Positions 25,326-33,963 of a stretch of DNA of 64,000 nt are shown one piece after another. Origin of the DNA: Flavobacterium psychrophilum (lineage in GTDB: Bacteria; Bacteroidota; Bacteroidia; Flavobacteriales; Flavobacteriaceae); NCBI GenBank assembly GCA_945874225.1, contig CAMCFT010000001.1, positions 237,221 to 301,220 of the forward strand. Direction: 5' to 3'. How positions within the stretch are numbered: position 1 is the first letter of the stretch; every line of letters starts with the position of its first letter. A program made the translations under genes and the position numbers. The notes beneath the pieces were generated by a model. The model was not told where the DNA came from. It did not search any database and was given only the letters and a program-made list of their open reading frames with translations.

Positions 25326-26312
25326 ATGTCAATAAAAAATATTCGATTAGAAGTAATGCAACTATTGGAAAAAAATGTTAGCAGTTATGTTGACCAATTT
25401 TTGATTCCAGTGGAAAAAATTTGGCAACCCTCGGATTTTTTACCAAATTCAGAAAGCGATACATTTTTTGAAGAAGTAAAAGAATTGCGTGAAATAGCTA
25501 AAGATTTACCTTATGATTTTTGGGTTGCTTTGGTAGGTGACACGATCACCGAAGAAGCATTGCCTACTTATGAATCTTGGTTAATAGAAGTCGAAGGTGT
25601 AGATAATCTGGAAAGAAATGGTTGGTCAAAATGGATTCGTCAGTGGACAGGAGAAGAAAATCGTCACGGAGATTTATTGAATAAATACCTTTATTTATCA
25701 GGTCGCGTGAATATGCGCGAAATCGAAATCACAACACAACATCTTATCAATGATGGTTTCGATATTGGAACCGGAAGAGATCCTTATAAAAACTTTGTTT
25801 ACACTAGTTTTCAGGAATTAGCAACTTATGTTTCTCACAATAGAGTTTCGCAATTAGCAAAGAGTTATGGCGACACTAAATTAGCCAAAATGTGTAAAAT
25901 GATTGCGGGCGACGAGATGCGTCATCATCTTGCTTACAGCGAGTTTGTAAACCAAATTTTCAAAGTTGATCCAAGCGAAATGATGCTTGCTTTTCAATAT
26001 ATGATGAAAGCAAAAATTGTGATGCCAGCACATTTCTTGAGAGAATCAGGGCAAAAAATAAGTTCAGCTTTCGAACATTTTTCAGATTCGGCACAACGGG
26101 TTGGAGTTTATACAGCAAGTGATTATGTTGATATTATGCAAAAATTAATCGAAAAATGGCAAATTGACAAGATTTCAGGTTTGACTGATGAAGCCGAAAA
26201 AGCAAGGGATTATTTGATGAAATTGCCTGCAAGAATGGCAAGAATTTCAGAGAGAATGGTTATTCCTCAAGAGTCGTTTCAATTTAAATGGGTAGAACCA
26301 GCAAGAATTTAA
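25326..26312 (+). CDS. Acyl-ACP desaturase (soluble diiron fatty acid desaturase)
   Basis: The protein has 328 residues from MSIKNIRLEVMQLLEKN; the longer frame from TTG at 25284 overlaps the promoter box. It is a ferritin-like diiron enzyme of the plant delta-9 stearoyl-ACP / DesA type. Ligand motifs are EENRHGD (helix with E and H), a second Glu before SHNRV, and DEMRHHLAYSEF. It introduces a cis double bond in acyl-ACP using O2 and reduced ferredoxin. It follows two acyltransferases, consistent with membrane-lipid tuning in a cool-adapted bacterium. A strong hairpin terminator follows. Confidence 0.92.
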   Translation: MSIKNIRLEVMQLLEKNVSSYVDQFLIPVEKIWQPSDFLPNSESDTFFEEVKELREIAKDLPYDFWVALVGDTITEEALPTYESWLIEVEGVDNLERNGWSKWIRQWTGEENRHGDLLNKYLYLSGRVNMREIEITTQHLINDGFDIGTGRDPYKNFVYTSFQELATYVSHNRVSQLAKSYGDTKLAKMCKMIAGDEMRHHLAYSEFVNQIFKVDPSEMMLAFQYMMKAKIVMPAHFLRESGQKISSAFEHFSDSAQRVGVYTASDYVDIMQKLIEKWQIDKISGLTDEAEKARDYLMKLPARMARISERMVIPQESFQFKWVEPARI

Positions 26313-26333
26313 TTTTGCTAAATGTAAATTTTA

Positions 26334-26380
26334 AATGTTGAATTTTGAAGAGGAATAACTTTAAAATTCAACATTTTTTT
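26334..26380 (+). terminator. Rho-independent terminator of the desaturase gene
   Basis: AAATGTTGAATTTT (26334-26347) pairs perfectly with 26364-26377, followed by T residues. Confidence 0.85.
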
Positions 26381-26395
26381 TAATTCTTAATTGCT

Positions 26396-27049
26396 ATGAG
26401 TAACGAAAATATAGTCAACAAAACAATACTTTTTGTAAAGGAAAAACTGGAAAACGCCGAAGGCGGACACGACTGGTTTCACATAGAAAGAGTGTTTAAA
26501 AACGCAGTTTCAATTTCTGAAAACGAAGTTTGTGATGTTATCGTTGTGAAACTTGGAGCATTACTTCACGATATTGCCGACAGTAAATTTCACAATGGCG
26601 ATGAGACAGTTGGACCAAAAATAGCGCGCGAATTTCTTGAAAGCGAAAATCTTGACGAAGCCACAATCCAGCATGTCATAAATATCATAGAAAACGTCTC
26701 TTTTAAAGGCGGAAACTCAGAAAAGACATTTTCATCTACTGAATTGAACATTGTTCAAGACGCGGACCGATTGGACGCTATTGGTGCCATTGGAATAGCA
26801 AGAACTTTCAATTATGGAGGTTTCAAGAACAGAGCTTTGTATAATCCGAAAATTGCTCCAAATCTTAGAATGAGCAAAGAGGAATACAAAAATAGCGAAG
26901 CGCCAACATTGAATCATTTCTACGAAAAACTGTTGCTTTTAAAAGACAAAATGAATACCGAAACCGGTAAGCAAATGGCTAAAGATAGACACCAATTTAT
27001 GATGACCTTCCTTTCGCAATTTTATGCAGAATGGGATGGGGAATTGTAG
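26396..27049 (+). CDS. HD domain phosphohydrolase
   Basis: A 217-residue metal-dependent phosphohydrolase of the HD superfamily (YedJ-like). HDWFHIERVFKNA supplies the first His, LGALLHDIAD the HD pair, and VQDADRLDAIGAIGIARTF the distal Asp region, typical of this subfamily. The substrate is unknown; relatives act on nucleotides. The TAG stop overlaps the first two bases of a 24-bp palindrome, as if a repeat inserted at the gene end supplied or abuts the terminator. Confidence 0.88.
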   Translation: MSNENIVNKTILFVKEKLENAEGGHDWFHIERVFKNAVSISENEVCDVIVVKLGALLHDIADSKFHNGDETVGPKIAREFLESENLDEATIQHVINIIENVSFKGGNSEKTFSSTELNIVQDADRLDAIGAIGIARTFNYGGFKNRALYNPKIAPNLRMSKEEYKNSEAPTLNHFYEKLLLLKDKMNTETGKQMAKDRHQFMMTFLSQFYAEWDGEL

Positions 27050-27071
27050 AGACGCACTGCAGTGCGTCTCT
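27048..27071. repeat. Perfect 24-bp palindrome overlapping the HD gene stop
   Basis: AGAGACGCACTG is followed directly by its complement CAGTGCGTCTCT. Its first two bases are the AG of the TAG stop. No T-tract follows, so it looks more like a dispersed palindrome than a standard terminator. Confidence 0.8.
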
Positions 27072-27085
27072 GCAATAAATTAAAT

Positions 27086-27481
27086 TTATAATCCTTTCTC
27101 CTTCATTTCCAAAATCACATCCGAGGCATTTTTAAAAGTAGGAGCTTGCTCAATGATACTTCCTACACGCTTTTTATTGAGTTTAAAAGTAATGTCGTTT
27201 TCTGTTGTGAATAATAATGCGGTTAAAAATGGATTATTCATATACGGCGCCAAAACAAAAAAAGCTTCTTCCAACGAATGAAAACTTTCTACTTCTTCGG
27301 TTTTGTAACGCGCTGTAATTGAAAGACTGAAAACACCATCGTTCAAAACGGGACGCACATAAATATTTTTCAATTCGGTGTCGCCAATTGTTTTTGCCAA
27401 TGTTAATTTTGCATACGTTTTATTTTCGATGCTTTCTTTTACTTTTTCCCAGAATTGGGCAAATACAGGTTGAAATGACAT
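27086..27481 (-). CDS. Conserved hypothetical protein, 131 residues
   Basis: No family was recognised. The protein is soluble and of mixed alpha/beta character: an N-terminal helix (FAQFWEKVKESIENK), several strands (KLTLAKTI, IYVRPVLNDGVFSLSITARYKT, FTTENDITFKLNKK) and a C-terminal helix (NASDVILEMKEKG). There is no signal peptide or Cys. It ends 15 bases from the HD gene palindrome and lies 24 bases after the enoyl-CoA hydratase gene on the same strand, so it could be co-transcribed with it. Confidence 0.7.
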   Translation of the reverse strand: MSFQPVFAQFWEKVKESIENKTYAKLTLAKTIGDTELKNIYVRPVLNDGVFSLSITARYKTEEVESFHSLEEAFFVLAPYMNNPFLTALLFTTENDITFKLNKKRVGSIIEQAPTFKNASDVILEMKEKGL

Positions 27482-27505
27482 AAAGTTAATTTTTAATTGA
27501 TTTGT

Positions 27506-28288
27506 TTATTTTCCTTTAAACTCCGCTTTTCTTTTCTCCAAAAAAGCCGTTGTTCCTTCCTTGAAATCATCGGTGGCAAAACAATCACCAAAAGCGTTGA
27601 TTTCGACATCAAATCCATTTATGGCAGACACAAAATTGGCGTTTACGGCTTCAATGGCTTTAGCAATAGCAACAGGAGAATTTTTCATAATTCTGGCGGC
27701 AATCGTCATATAAGTTGCAAACAAATCGGATTGTGGCACCACGTGATTGACTAATCCGTAAATTTTTGCAGTTGCAGCGTCAATCATACCTGCAGTCATA
27801 ATCATTTCCATTGCACGACCTTTTCCTATTAGTTGTGGTAAACGTTGCGTTCCTCCATAACCTGGAATGACGCCAAGAGAAGTTTCAGGCAACCCCATTT
27901 TTGCATTCTCCGAAGCAATTCTAAAATGACAAGCCATTGCCAATTCCAGTCCGCCTCCAAGGGCAAAACCATTAATGGCTGCAATTACAGGAGTTTTCAT
28001 GTTTTCTATAAAATCGAATAATATTTTCTGTCCTTGTGCCGCTAATTGTGAACCTTCAATGGATGTAAAATGCGCAAATTCAGAAATATCGGCACCCGCC
28101 ACAAAAGCTTTTTCTCCACTTCCTGTTATTATAATTACTCTTACATCGGGGTTTTCATCAACTATTTTTAAGGTTTCGTGTAACTCTTGAATTGTTGCTC
28201 TGTTTAAGGCATTTAACTTTTCAGGACGATTGATAAAAATAGTGGCGATGCCTTTTTCGTGTACCAAGATGATGTTTTCTAGTGCCAT
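27506..28288 (-). CDS. Enoyl-CoA hydratase/isomerase family protein
   Basis: This 260-residue crotonase-fold enzyme matches the short-chain enoyl-CoA hydratase subgroup: FINRPEKLNALNRATIQEL, the oxyanion-hole AFVAGADISEFA, the family signature AAINGFALGGGLELAMACHFRIA, and the catalytic Glu pair in LPETSLGVIPGYGGTQRL. It would hydrate trans-2-enoyl-CoA in fatty acid or amino acid breakdown. It lies 11 bases after the histidine kinase gene on the same strand. Confidence 0.93.
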   Translation of the reverse strand: MALENIILVHEKGIATIFINRPEKLNALNRATIQELHETLKIVDENPDVRVIIITGSGEKAFVAGADISEFAHFTSIEGSQLAAQGQKILFDFIENMKTPVIAAINGFALGGGLELAMACHFRIASENAKMGLPETSLGVIPGYGGTQRLPQLIGKGRAMEMIMTAGMIDAATAKIYGLVNHVVPQSDLFATYMTIAARIMKNSPVAIAKAIEAVNANFVSAINGFDVEINAFGDCFATDDFKEGTTAFLEKRKAEFKGK

Positions 28289-28299
28289 AATTCAGTTTT

Positions 28300-29772
28300 T
28301 TATGTATTGATTATTGGAAGAGAAACGATAAATGTTGTTCCTTTTCCCTTTTGTGATTCGAACGTAATTGTTCCTTTGTAATTTTCGATAATGTTTTTGA
28401 TGATGCCAAGACCTAATCCCATTCCACTAGATTTTGTAGTGAATTTAGGTTCAAAAATCCGATTGCAATCTCCGGCTGCTATTCCTATTCCGTTGTCGGC
28501 AACAGTGATTAGCACATTATCATTTTCTTTTTTTATGGTAACCAATACCGATTTGTTTTCTTGATTTTCCGGAATGGATTGAATGGCATTTTTGACCAAA
28601 TTGGTAATGATTCGGATGAGTTGCGTTCGGTCAATTTTTGAAATAATCTCTTCTTCTTCTGCTTTAAAAACAATGTATTCTTCGTTGAAAATATCCATTG
28701 TCAATTCTACAACATCCACTACATTAAGCGTTTCGTTTTGTTGAGCCGGCATTGAAGCAAAGTTAGAAAATGCCGAAGCTACAGAACTCATCGTGTCGAT
28801 TTGTTGTATCAAAGTTTCGGAATAATCGTTGATTTTCTGTTTCAGATTGGGGTCGTTTGGATCAAATTTTCTTTGAAAACTTTGCACCGTCAATCGCATT
28901 GGCGTAAGCGGATTTTTGATTTCGTGTGCCACTTGTTTTGCCATTTCCTGCCAGGCTTCTTCCCGCTCGCTTTGGGCTAATTTCAAGGCGCTTTCTTCTA
29001 ATTCATCGACCATTGCATTGTAAGCTTTTATCAATAGATTGATTTCTTTGCTGCTGGCTTCGAGAACAATTTTCTCATTTTTCTGGTTCAAACTCGTTTC
29101 GCTCAATTTATCCGAAATGGTCTTCAACGATTTTGTAATATAGGACGAAAGAAAATAAGCAACGGCAAATGCCACTAAAAGCATAAAAGAGTATACTTGC
29201 GCCAATCGAATTAAGAAATTCTGCAATTCGGTTTGATAATAACTGTCATCTTCAACATAAGGTAAATTCAAAATCCCCAATGGCTTAAACTTGTCGTCTT
29301 TTATCAGACTATAAGAAGAACGTTTCTTTTTTCCGTCAATATTTTTGATGTCAACATATCTTTTTTCGACAGAAGACTGAACGAGTTTTATAATGTATTT
29401 TGGAATTGGCGGAGCAACAGGATCAATTGAAAAATTGGATTTAGAAGATTTTAAGAGCTTTCCGTCCAAGCTGTAAATGTTGATTTCAAGATTGTGAATA
29501 TCGGATAATTCGTGAATTTTATCCTTAAAAATCAATGATAAATTATTTGGCGTAAGCGGATAAGTAGTGTTTGAAAGTACGTAATTGATATTCTCTTTTA
29601 TGGCATCTTCCTTGCGATCCAGTCTTTCCTGATGGTACTGTTTTGCTTCGTTTTTGAATTGGAAAATCGAAATTGTGGCAAGTAATACCGATGCTACAAT
29701 AATCAATACAATCATCGAAAGGAAAATCCTGATTTGCAAGGAAAGCATTGATATCTTGAAGCCGTTTAGCAT
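28300..29772 (-). CDS. NtrY-like sensor histidine kinase
   Basis: A 490-residue membrane kinase. The N-terminal transmembrane helix (IFLSMIVLIIVASVLLATISI) and a second near residues 190-212 (VYSFMLLVAFAVAYFLSSYI) enclose a periplasmic sensor region. A HAMP-like segment (SLKTISDKLSETSL) precedes the H-box HEIKNPLTPMRLTVQSF, N-box NLVKNAIQSIP, and G-boxes VADNGIGI, GMGLGLGIIKNII. The HEIKNPLTPM sequence is typical of the NtrY class. No response regulator lies beside it, so the partner and signal are unknown. A tandem repeat (29773-29816) lies just upstream. Confidence 0.92.
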   Translation of the reverse strand: MLNGFKISMLSLQIRIFLSMIVLIIVASVLLATISIFQFKNEAKQYHQERLDRKEDAIKENINYVLSNTTYPLTPNNLSLIFKDKIHELSDIHNLEINIYSLDGKLLKSSKSNFSIDPVAPPIPKYIIKLVQSSVEKRYVDIKNIDGKKKRSSYSLIKDDKFKPLGILNLPYVEDDSYYQTELQNFLIRLAQVYSFMLLVAFAVAYFLSSYITKSLKTISDKLSETSLNQKNEKIVLEASSKEINLLIKAYNAMVDELEESALKLAQSEREEAWQEMAKQVAHEIKNPLTPMRLTVQSFQRKFDPNDPNLKQKINDYSETLIQQIDTMSSVASAFSNFASMPAQQNETLNVVDVVELTMDIFNEEYIVFKAEEEEIISKIDRTQLIRIITNLVKNAIQSIPENQENKSVLVTIKKENDNVLITVADNGIGIAAGDCNRIFEPKFTTKSSGMGLGLGIIKNIIENYKGTITFESQKGKGTTFIVSLPIINT

Positions 29773-29836
29773 AGTGTTCAGTGTTCAGTCGCAGTGTTCA
29801 GTCGCAGCGTTCAGTTTGCTGGGACTGAGACCGCAA
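29773..29836. repeat. Short tandem repeat plus hairpin between kinase and hemJ genes
   Basis: AGTGTTCAGTCGC occurs twice in tandem with partial copies on both sides (29773-29816). A short hairpin follows with arms GTTTGC and GCAAAC (about 29813-29838). Confidence 0.75.
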
Positions 29837-29837
29837 A

Positions 29838-30389
29838 CTATTCTTTTCTTTCTCGAATTCTTTTGTAAAACTTAAAACCAAGCATAATCAAAATCGAAAA
29901 AAGCATAATTCCGACAACTCCATAAATCCAGTTTACGGCGTTTTTCAGAATGACCAAAAACACTACAGCAAACAATATAATTGTAGCACCTTCGTTCCAC
30001 AAACGCATATAATTTGTCGAGTATTTTACTTCGTCGTTTTGCAGTTCTTTGAATATTCTATGGCATTTATAATGGTATAAATACAGCGCAAAAACAAAGC
30101 CAAGTTTCACTTGCATCCAAGGCATTTGCAACCATACGTTACCAATATCCGTAAAAAATAACATCCAAAACGCAAAAATACTGGCCAAAACTGCACTTGG
30201 CCAAGTGATGATATACCACAAACGATAGGTCATTATTTTGTATTGTTTTTGCAAAATTTCCTTTTCTGGCGAAGGTTTATCGTTGGCTTCTATTTGGTAT
30301 ACAAACAAGCGAACAATATAAAAAAGTCCGGCGAACCAAGTGATTACAAAGATGAGGTGAAGGGATTTCAGGTAATTATAATATTCCAT
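29838..30389 (-). CDS. hemJ: Protoporphyrinogen IX oxidase HemJ (CopD-like membrane protein)
   Basis: The protein has 183 residues from MEYYNYLKSLHLIFVI; a TTG-initiated extension to 30416 is rejected. The N-terminal LHLIFVITWFAGLFYIVRLFVYQIEA is diagnostic of HemJ (UPF0093), with the heme-binding His in the first helix. LQKQYKIMTYRLWYIITWPS is the second conserved block, and five transmembrane helices are predicted. HemJ oxidises protoporphyrinogen IX to protoporphyrin IX, the substrate of ferrochelatase, whose gene ends four bases before this start. The pairing with hemH strongly supports the assignment over generic CopD. Confidence 0.88.
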   Translation of the reverse strand: MEYYNYLKSLHLIFVITWFAGLFYIVRLFVYQIEANDKPSPEKEILQKQYKIMTYRLWYIITWPSAVLASIFAFWMLFFTDIGNVWLQMPWMQVKLGFVFALYLYHYKCHRIFKELQNDEVKYSTNYMRLWNEGATIILFAVVFLVILKNAVNWIYGVVGIMLFSILIMLGFKFYKRIRERKE

Positions 30390-30393
30390 AATA

Positions 30394-31410
30394 TTATTTT
30401 TTTGCCCATTCTTCAATCCAATTTGCTACCGTTTTACACCACTCATCATCATCATTCAAACAAGGAATTGCTATGAAATTTTCTCCTCCGTGTTCCTTAA
30501 ATTGGTGATTGGCTTCCATTGCAATTTCTTCTAATGTTTCCAAACAATCCGAAACAAAAGCTGGTGTAACAACGGCTAGATTTTTAATTCCTTTTTCCGG
30601 CATTTTGTTTACTTCAACATCCGTGTAAGGCGTAAGCCATTTATCTCCTGCCAAGCGAGATTGAAAAGTTTGGCTGTATTTTCCTTCCGGGATTCCCAAT
30701 AATTTCACCACCTGTTTTGTAGTTTCATAACATTGGTGGCGGTAACAAAATTCGTGTGCTGGCGAAGGTGTGTTACAACAAGAACCATCAATTTTGCAAT
30801 GTGAAGTGGTGATATCCGTTTTGCGAATGTGACGCTCTGGAATTCCGTGATACGAGAATAATAAATGATCATAATCAAAGCCTTCCAGATGGGCTTTAAT
30901 GGAATCGGCAAGATTTTTTAAATAATCGGGCTTGTTATAAAAAGCAGGAACTATTGTAAATTTCATTTCCGGGAAATGTTTTTTACGCAAGTCTTCCGCT
31001 AATTCTAAAATGGTTGTAGTTGAAGCCATCGCGTGTTGCGGATACAACGGAAAAAGCAATACTTCGTCTATACCTTTGTCGTGTAATTCCTGTAATCCAG
31101 ATAAAAGGGATGGTTTTCCATAACGCATAGCCAATGAAACTGGAATTTTAGCCAGCTTTTTGACTTTTTCGTGCATTCTTTTAGAAATCACTACTAAAGG
31201 AGAACCTTCGTCCCACCAAATTTTGGCATAAGCCGCAGCTGATTTTTTAGGTCTTGTTTGGAGAATTATTCCACGAACTAATAATGCTCGCAACAAAAAC
31301 GGAACGTCAATCACGTATTTGTCCATTAAAAATTCGTCTAAATATGGTTTTACATCTTTTGCGGTTGGACTTTCTGGCGAACCTAAATTTACTAATAATA
31401 CTCCTTTCAT
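30394..31410 (-). CDS. hemH: Ferrochelatase with internal cysteine cluster
   Basis: Inserts Fe2+ into protoporphyrin IX. The 338-residue protein has LLVNLGSPESPTAKDV, the catalytic SYHGIPERH (His188) and a distal acidic metal site in VSDCLETLEEIAME. Residues 205-227 contain C205, C211, C212, C222 and C227 (HCKIDGSCCN and FCYRHQC). Such a cluster could hold the [2Fe-2S] reported for some bacterial ferrochelatases, but no cofactor can be inferred with certainty. hemJ follows four bases downstream, forming a terminal heme operon on the minus strand. Confidence 0.96.
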   Translation of the reverse strand: MKGVLLVNLGSPESPTAKDVKPYLDEFLMDKYVIDVPFLLRALLVRGIILQTRPKKSAAAYAKIWWDEGSPLVVISKRMHEKVKKLAKIPVSLAMRYGKPSLLSGLQELHDKGIDEVLLFPLYPQHAMASTTTILELAEDLRKKHFPEMKFTIVPAFYNKPDYLKNLADSIKAHLEGFDYDHLLFSYHGIPERHIRKTDITTSHCKIDGSCCNTPSPAHEFCYRHQCYETTKQVVKLLGIPEGKYSQTFQSRLAGDKWLTPYTDVEVNKMPEKGIKNLAVVTPAFVSDCLETLEEIAMEANHQFKEHGGENFIAIPCLNDDDEWCKTVANWIEEWAKK

Positions 31411-31503
31411 ATTTTGTTTTTTTCGGATAAAAGTAATTTAAACTTACTTTTTATTTTTTAGGTTTAACTCTTTTTTTGATTTTGTTTACACTTTAAAAAG
31501 CAA

Positions 31504-32376
31504 CTAGGTGTTTGGATTAATGGCCATCAAGTATTTTTTTGGTGTGGTTCCAAATTTCTTCTTGAATGCAGCAATAAAGTGGCTTCCGGTGCTGTAGCCA
31601 ATTTTCAAGCCAACTTCGTTTACATTATAAGAACCACTGTCCAATAATTTTCGGGCAGAATCCATTTTGTAATCAAATAGAAAGCCATAAACGGTATCGC
31701 CGTAAATTTGTTTAAAGCCCATTTTTAGTTTTTTCAAAGTCAGACCTACTTCATCGGCCAACTCTTGTAATCCAGGTGGTTCGGCTATATTGGCAAGAAT
31801 AATTTCTTTGGCTTTTTTTATTTTCAACACATTTTCTTCGTCAATCAAAAATGGACATTGTTCTGCATTTGAATCTTCGGTTCGATTGAAATAAAGACTC
31901 AATAATTCGTACCCTTTTCCTTTGTAATACAAGTTTTTTATTGATGGATGCAAATTATAATTAAACAATTGACTTAATACAATCGCCATCGACGGACTAA
32001 TATCTCCTTCTTTATAATATTTTTTATCCTTGTTGTCTTCGCTCAAAAAAGTAATATAATTGGCTTCGGTAGAAAATAAATTATGAAATTTTTGGATGGA
32101 AATAATAACGGAAATCACCCAAGAATTTGGTTCTATTTCCAAGTTTAACGGAAGTTCTTTTTGCGGATTGTATAATAACAGAGATTTTTCCTCCCTTAAG
32201 TCCAACGCATAATTTCCCTGGTTGAAAATAAATTTAGCTTTTCCTTTCAATCCAAAGTGAAATTGGATCAACCCACTTTTAACTTCCCGTTGGGTATAAA
32301 AAACTTCATCACTGTTGTTTTCGAAACGGAGTAGGGTAAAGTCATCTTCAATTGTTATAATATCTCGAGAACTCAT
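31504..32376 (-). CDS. AraC family transcriptional regulator, PchR-like
   Basis: A 290-residue regulator. The N-terminal 150 residues form a cupin-like sensor region (SGLIQFHFGLKGKAKFIF). The C-terminal 100 carry two helix-turn-helix units: LQELADEVGLTLKKLKMGFKQIYGDTVYGFLFDYKMDSARKLL and VNEVGLKIGYSTGSHFIAAFKKKFGTTPKKY. This C-terminal domain resembles PchR-type regulators, which respond to iron chelates. The gene sits between hemH and the divergent hemA, so control of heme synthesis in response to iron or heme is a reasonable inference, not shown by sequence. Confidence 0.85.
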   Translation of the reverse strand: MSSRDIITIEDDFTLLRFENNSDEVFYTQREVKSGLIQFHFGLKGKAKFIFNQGNYALDLREEKSLLLYNPQKELPLNLEIEPNSWVISVIISIQKFHNLFSTEANYITFLSEDNKDKKYYKEGDISPSMAIVLSQLFNYNLHPSIKNLYYKGKGYELLSLYFNRTEDSNAEQCPFLIDEENVLKIKKAKEIILANIAEPPGLQELADEVGLTLKKLKMGFKQIYGDTVYGFLFDYKMDSARKLLDSGSYNVNEVGLKIGYSTGSHFIAAFKKKFGTTPKKYLMAINPNT

Positions 32377-32569
32377 TGCGACATTTTTTATTAGTAAATA
32401 TGATAAATATCAGGTTTTTGTTTATAAGGAACGAGTATATTTGTTTTATAAAAGCCTAATTTCATTACAAAAATAGTGTTTTTTACGAGAGAAATTATAT
32501 TTATCAACAAAAAATCATTCAGCGATACAAATAGTACTTTTAGCGTTACTTTAATAGAAACCTTAGTTC

Positions 32570-32577
32570 TAAATTTG
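32570..32577 (+). promoter_or_regulatory. hemA promoter -7 box
   Basis: TAAATTTG matches TAnnTTTG and lies 27 bases before the hemA start. The -33 element is weak. This would drive the plus-strand heme genes. Confidence 0.45.
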
Positions 32578-32603
32578 TCAAGCATATCAGAAAAAGATTA
32601 TTT

Positions 32604-33908
32604 ATGGAAAATCTAAATTTATCAAAACATAAAACTTTCTACTCCATTGGGTTGAGTTACAAGAAAGCTGATGCGGAAGTTAGAGGAAAATTCAGTTTGG
32701 ATGCCAATGCAAAAACCAGCGCATTACTTCAAGCCAAAGAAAGTGGCATAGAGAGTTTAGTTATAATCTCTACCTGCAACCGCACCGAAATATATGGATA
32801 TGCAGAACATCCTTTTCAGTTAATAAAATTGATTTTAGAAAACAGCAACGGTACAGTTGGAGAATTTCAAAGAGTAGGATTTGTGTATAAAAATCAAGAA
32901 GCTATCAATCATTTGTTTCGTGTTGGAACAGGTTTAGACAGTCAGATTCTTGGTGATTTCGAAATAATAGGGCAAATAAAATCAAATTTTGAAGAGTCTA
33001 GATCTTTGGGTTTAGTCAATGCTTTTTTAGATAGATTAGTTAATACGGTTATTCAAACCAGCAAAAGAATCAAAAACGAAACCGAAATTAGCTCTGGAGC
33101 AACTTCAGTTTCCTTTGCAGCGGTTCAATACATAATGAAAAACGTTGAGGATATTGGCAACAAAAACATTCTGCTTTTTGGAACAGGAGAAATAGGCAGA
33201 AACACTTGCGAAAACTTGGTAAAACACACCAAAAACGAAAAAATCACTTTAATAAACAGAACAAAAAGCACCGCCGAAATATTGGCCGGAAAACTTAATT
33301 TAGTTGTAAAAGATTATTCTGATTTACATTTAGAATTACAAAAAGCTGACGTTTTAGTGGTGGCAACCGGAGCTCACAATCCAACAATCGACAAAGCCAT
33401 CCTGAATCTAAAAAAACCAATGTTGATTTTGGATTTGTCCATTCCAAAAAATGTTCACCTCAATGTCCAAGATTTAAAAGAAGTAACTTTAATCCATATG
33501 GATCATTTGTCTCAAATGACCGATGAAACTCTCGAAAGAAGAAAACAGCATATTCCTGCTGCCGAAGCCATTATCGAGGACATGAAATTAGAACTTAATA
33601 TTTGGATGAATGGTCGAAAATTTGCGCCAACGATTCAAGCATTGAAAGCAAAATTGAATGATATCGTTGCCGGAGAATTGACTTTTCAACGAAAAAAACT
33701 ATCTGATTTTGATGAAGAACAAGCCGAATTAATTGGTTCCAGAATTATCCAAAAAATCACCAATCATTTTGCCAGTCACTTAAAAGACGAAAATACTTCG
33801 GTTGATGAAAGCATAGAATTTATTGAAAAAGTATTTCAAATAGGCTTTTCAACTCCCAAAAAAGAAATCTCAATCGCCGAAGAAAAATACAAAATTACCC
33901 TATCATAG
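32604..33908 (+). CDS. hemA: Glutamyl-tRNA reductase
   Basis: First committed step of C5-pathway heme synthesis: reduces glutamyl-tRNA to glutamate-1-semialdehyde. It is a 434-residue protein with the nucleophile Cys58 in ISTCNRTEIYG, the GLDSQILGDFEIIGQIK segment, the NADPH site LLFGTGEIGRNTCENL and the C-terminal dimerisation helix. It is the first gene of the plus-strand heme group. Glutamate-1-semialdehyde aminomutase (hemL) is not in the window. Confidence 0.97.
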   Translation: MENLNLSKHKTFYSIGLSYKKADAEVRGKFSLDANAKTSALLQAKESGIESLVIISTCNRTEIYGYAEHPFQLIKLILENSNGTVGEFQRVGFVYKNQEAINHLFRVGTGLDSQILGDFEIIGQIKSNFEESRSLGLVNAFLDRLVNTVIQTSKRIKNETEISSGATSVSFAAVQYIMKNVEDIGNKNILLFGTGEIGRNTCENLVKHTKNEKITLINRTKSTAEILAGKLNLVVKDYSDLHLELQKADVLVVATGAHNPTIDKAILNLKKPMLILDLSIPKNVHLNVQDLKEVTLIHMDHLSQMTDETLERRKQHIPAAEAIIEDMKLELNIWMNGRKFAPTIQALKAKLNDIVAGELTFQRKKLSDFDEEQAELIGSRIIQKITNHFASHLKDENTSVDESIEFIEKVFQIGFSTPKKEISIAEEKYKITLS

Positions 33909-33963
33909 TAAAAATCTAAACGAACCTTAATATCTTTACGGTTTATAAAAAAGAAAAGGTTTA

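Noticed and set aside
29838..30389. Copper resistance protein CopD
   Set aside because: The sequence WFAGLFYIVRLFVY and the neighbouring hemH fit HemJ better.
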